From JBFAPK01 sp040676675 (lineage in GTDB: Bacteria > Actinomycetota > Actinomycetes > Mycobacteriales > Micromonosporaceae), in the NCBI RefSeq assembly GCF_040676675.1, contig NZ_JBFAPK010000022.1:80960-144959 (forward strand): 64,000 nt of DNA, read 5' to 3'. Position 1 is the stretch's first letter. The number at the start of each line of letters is the position of its first letter. The notes beneath the pieces are model-generated. The model searched no databases and was not told where the DNA came from. It saw only the letters and a program-made list of their open reading frames with translations. Of this stretch, positions 63,908 to 64,000 are shown piece by piece. The translations under genes and the position numbers were made by a program.

Positions 63908-64000
63908 GTCCGGCGGCGTCCTACTCTCCCACACCCTCCCGAGTGCAGTACCATCGGCGCTGGAAGGCTTAGCTACCGGGTTCGGAATGTAACCGGGCGT
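63908..64000 (-). rRNA. rrf: 5S ribosomal RNA, 3' part
   Basis: The reverse strand reads acgcccggttacattccgaa, then ccggtagctaagccttccag, then gccgatggtactgcactcgg, then gggagagtaggacgccgccg, which is the 3' three-quarters of an actinobacterial 5S rRNA. The 5' end lies beyond the window, where 23S and 16S genes are expected in the usual order. Confidence 0.95.

Overview
The window is very GC-rich, uses many GTG starts, and carries a chromosomal core with the order hemW ... lepA, rpsT, holA, comEC, comEA, degV, PGM-like phosphatase, rsfS, nadD ... obgE, rpmA, rplU, rne ... ndk, DUF4233, folC, valS. From memory this is the order of the Rv2388c-Rv2448c stretch of Mycobacterium tuberculosis. The codon usage, the DUF397 and ECF41 genes and the extra inserts point to an actinomycete of the Micromonosporaceae (Micromonospora-like). 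The genus is inference; the actinobacterial assignment is secure. The window ends in the 3' part of a 5S rRNA gene on the minus strand.

Layout. 1-8.4 kb: end of a small membrane protein, divergent hemW and enoyl-CoA hydratase, a lysozyme-like exported protein, a PhyH dioxygenase, a deletion-damaged quinone-oxidoreductase pseudogene, a NarL-type two-component pair and a DedA protein overlapping it tail to tail. 8.5-13.5 kb: MOSC protein, a CUT1 sugar importer (binding protein and two permeases, no ATPase), a GlsB/YeaQ protein and a Nudix hydrolase. 13.5-20 kb: lepA, DUF4240, a phosphotransferase, rpsT and holA. 20-22 kb: a divergent HxlR/MFS pair sitting between holA and comEC. 22-28.6 kb: comEC, comEA, degV, histidine phosphatase, rsfS, nadD. 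28.7-36.9 kb: pepN, DUF397, a 3-hydroxyisobutyrate-dehydrogenase-like enzyme, a FUSC transporter, trpS with a leader peptide, and a GNAT. 37-46 kb: obgE, rpmA, rplU, a lipoprotein, rne, and the DUF2344 and B12-radical-SAM pair. 46-56 kb: a large proline-rich membrane protein, plsC, ileS with a T-box leader, phoD, and an ECF41 sigma factor with its carboxymuconolactone-decarboxylase partner. 56-64 kb: ndk, a membrane-VOC fusion, DUF4233, folC, valS, a second member of the proline-rich protein's extracellular family, and the rrn terminator with 5S.

Much of the content supports translation: ribosomal proteins S20, L21 and L27, the GTPases LepA and Obg, the silencing factor RsfS, RNase E/G and three aminoacyl-tRNA synthetases. 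Two synthetase genes have recognisable leader RNAs. trpS is preceded by an 11-codon peptide with two adjacent Trp codons and three mutually exclusive hairpins. ileS is preceded by a translational T-box with an ATC specifier and a hairpin that hides the Shine-Dalgarno sequence.

No prophage, insertion sequence, CRISPR array, tRNA gene or biosynthetic gene cluster was recognised. The most interesting items are the trpS attenuator, the T-box, the ECF41 promoter match, and a pair of paralogous membrane-anchored proteins that share an undescribed extracellular domain with a VCxWADHGS signature. Also notable are a histidine kinase with an extra C-terminal membrane segment, a membrane-VOC fusion, and a 20-bp tandem array between comEA and degV.
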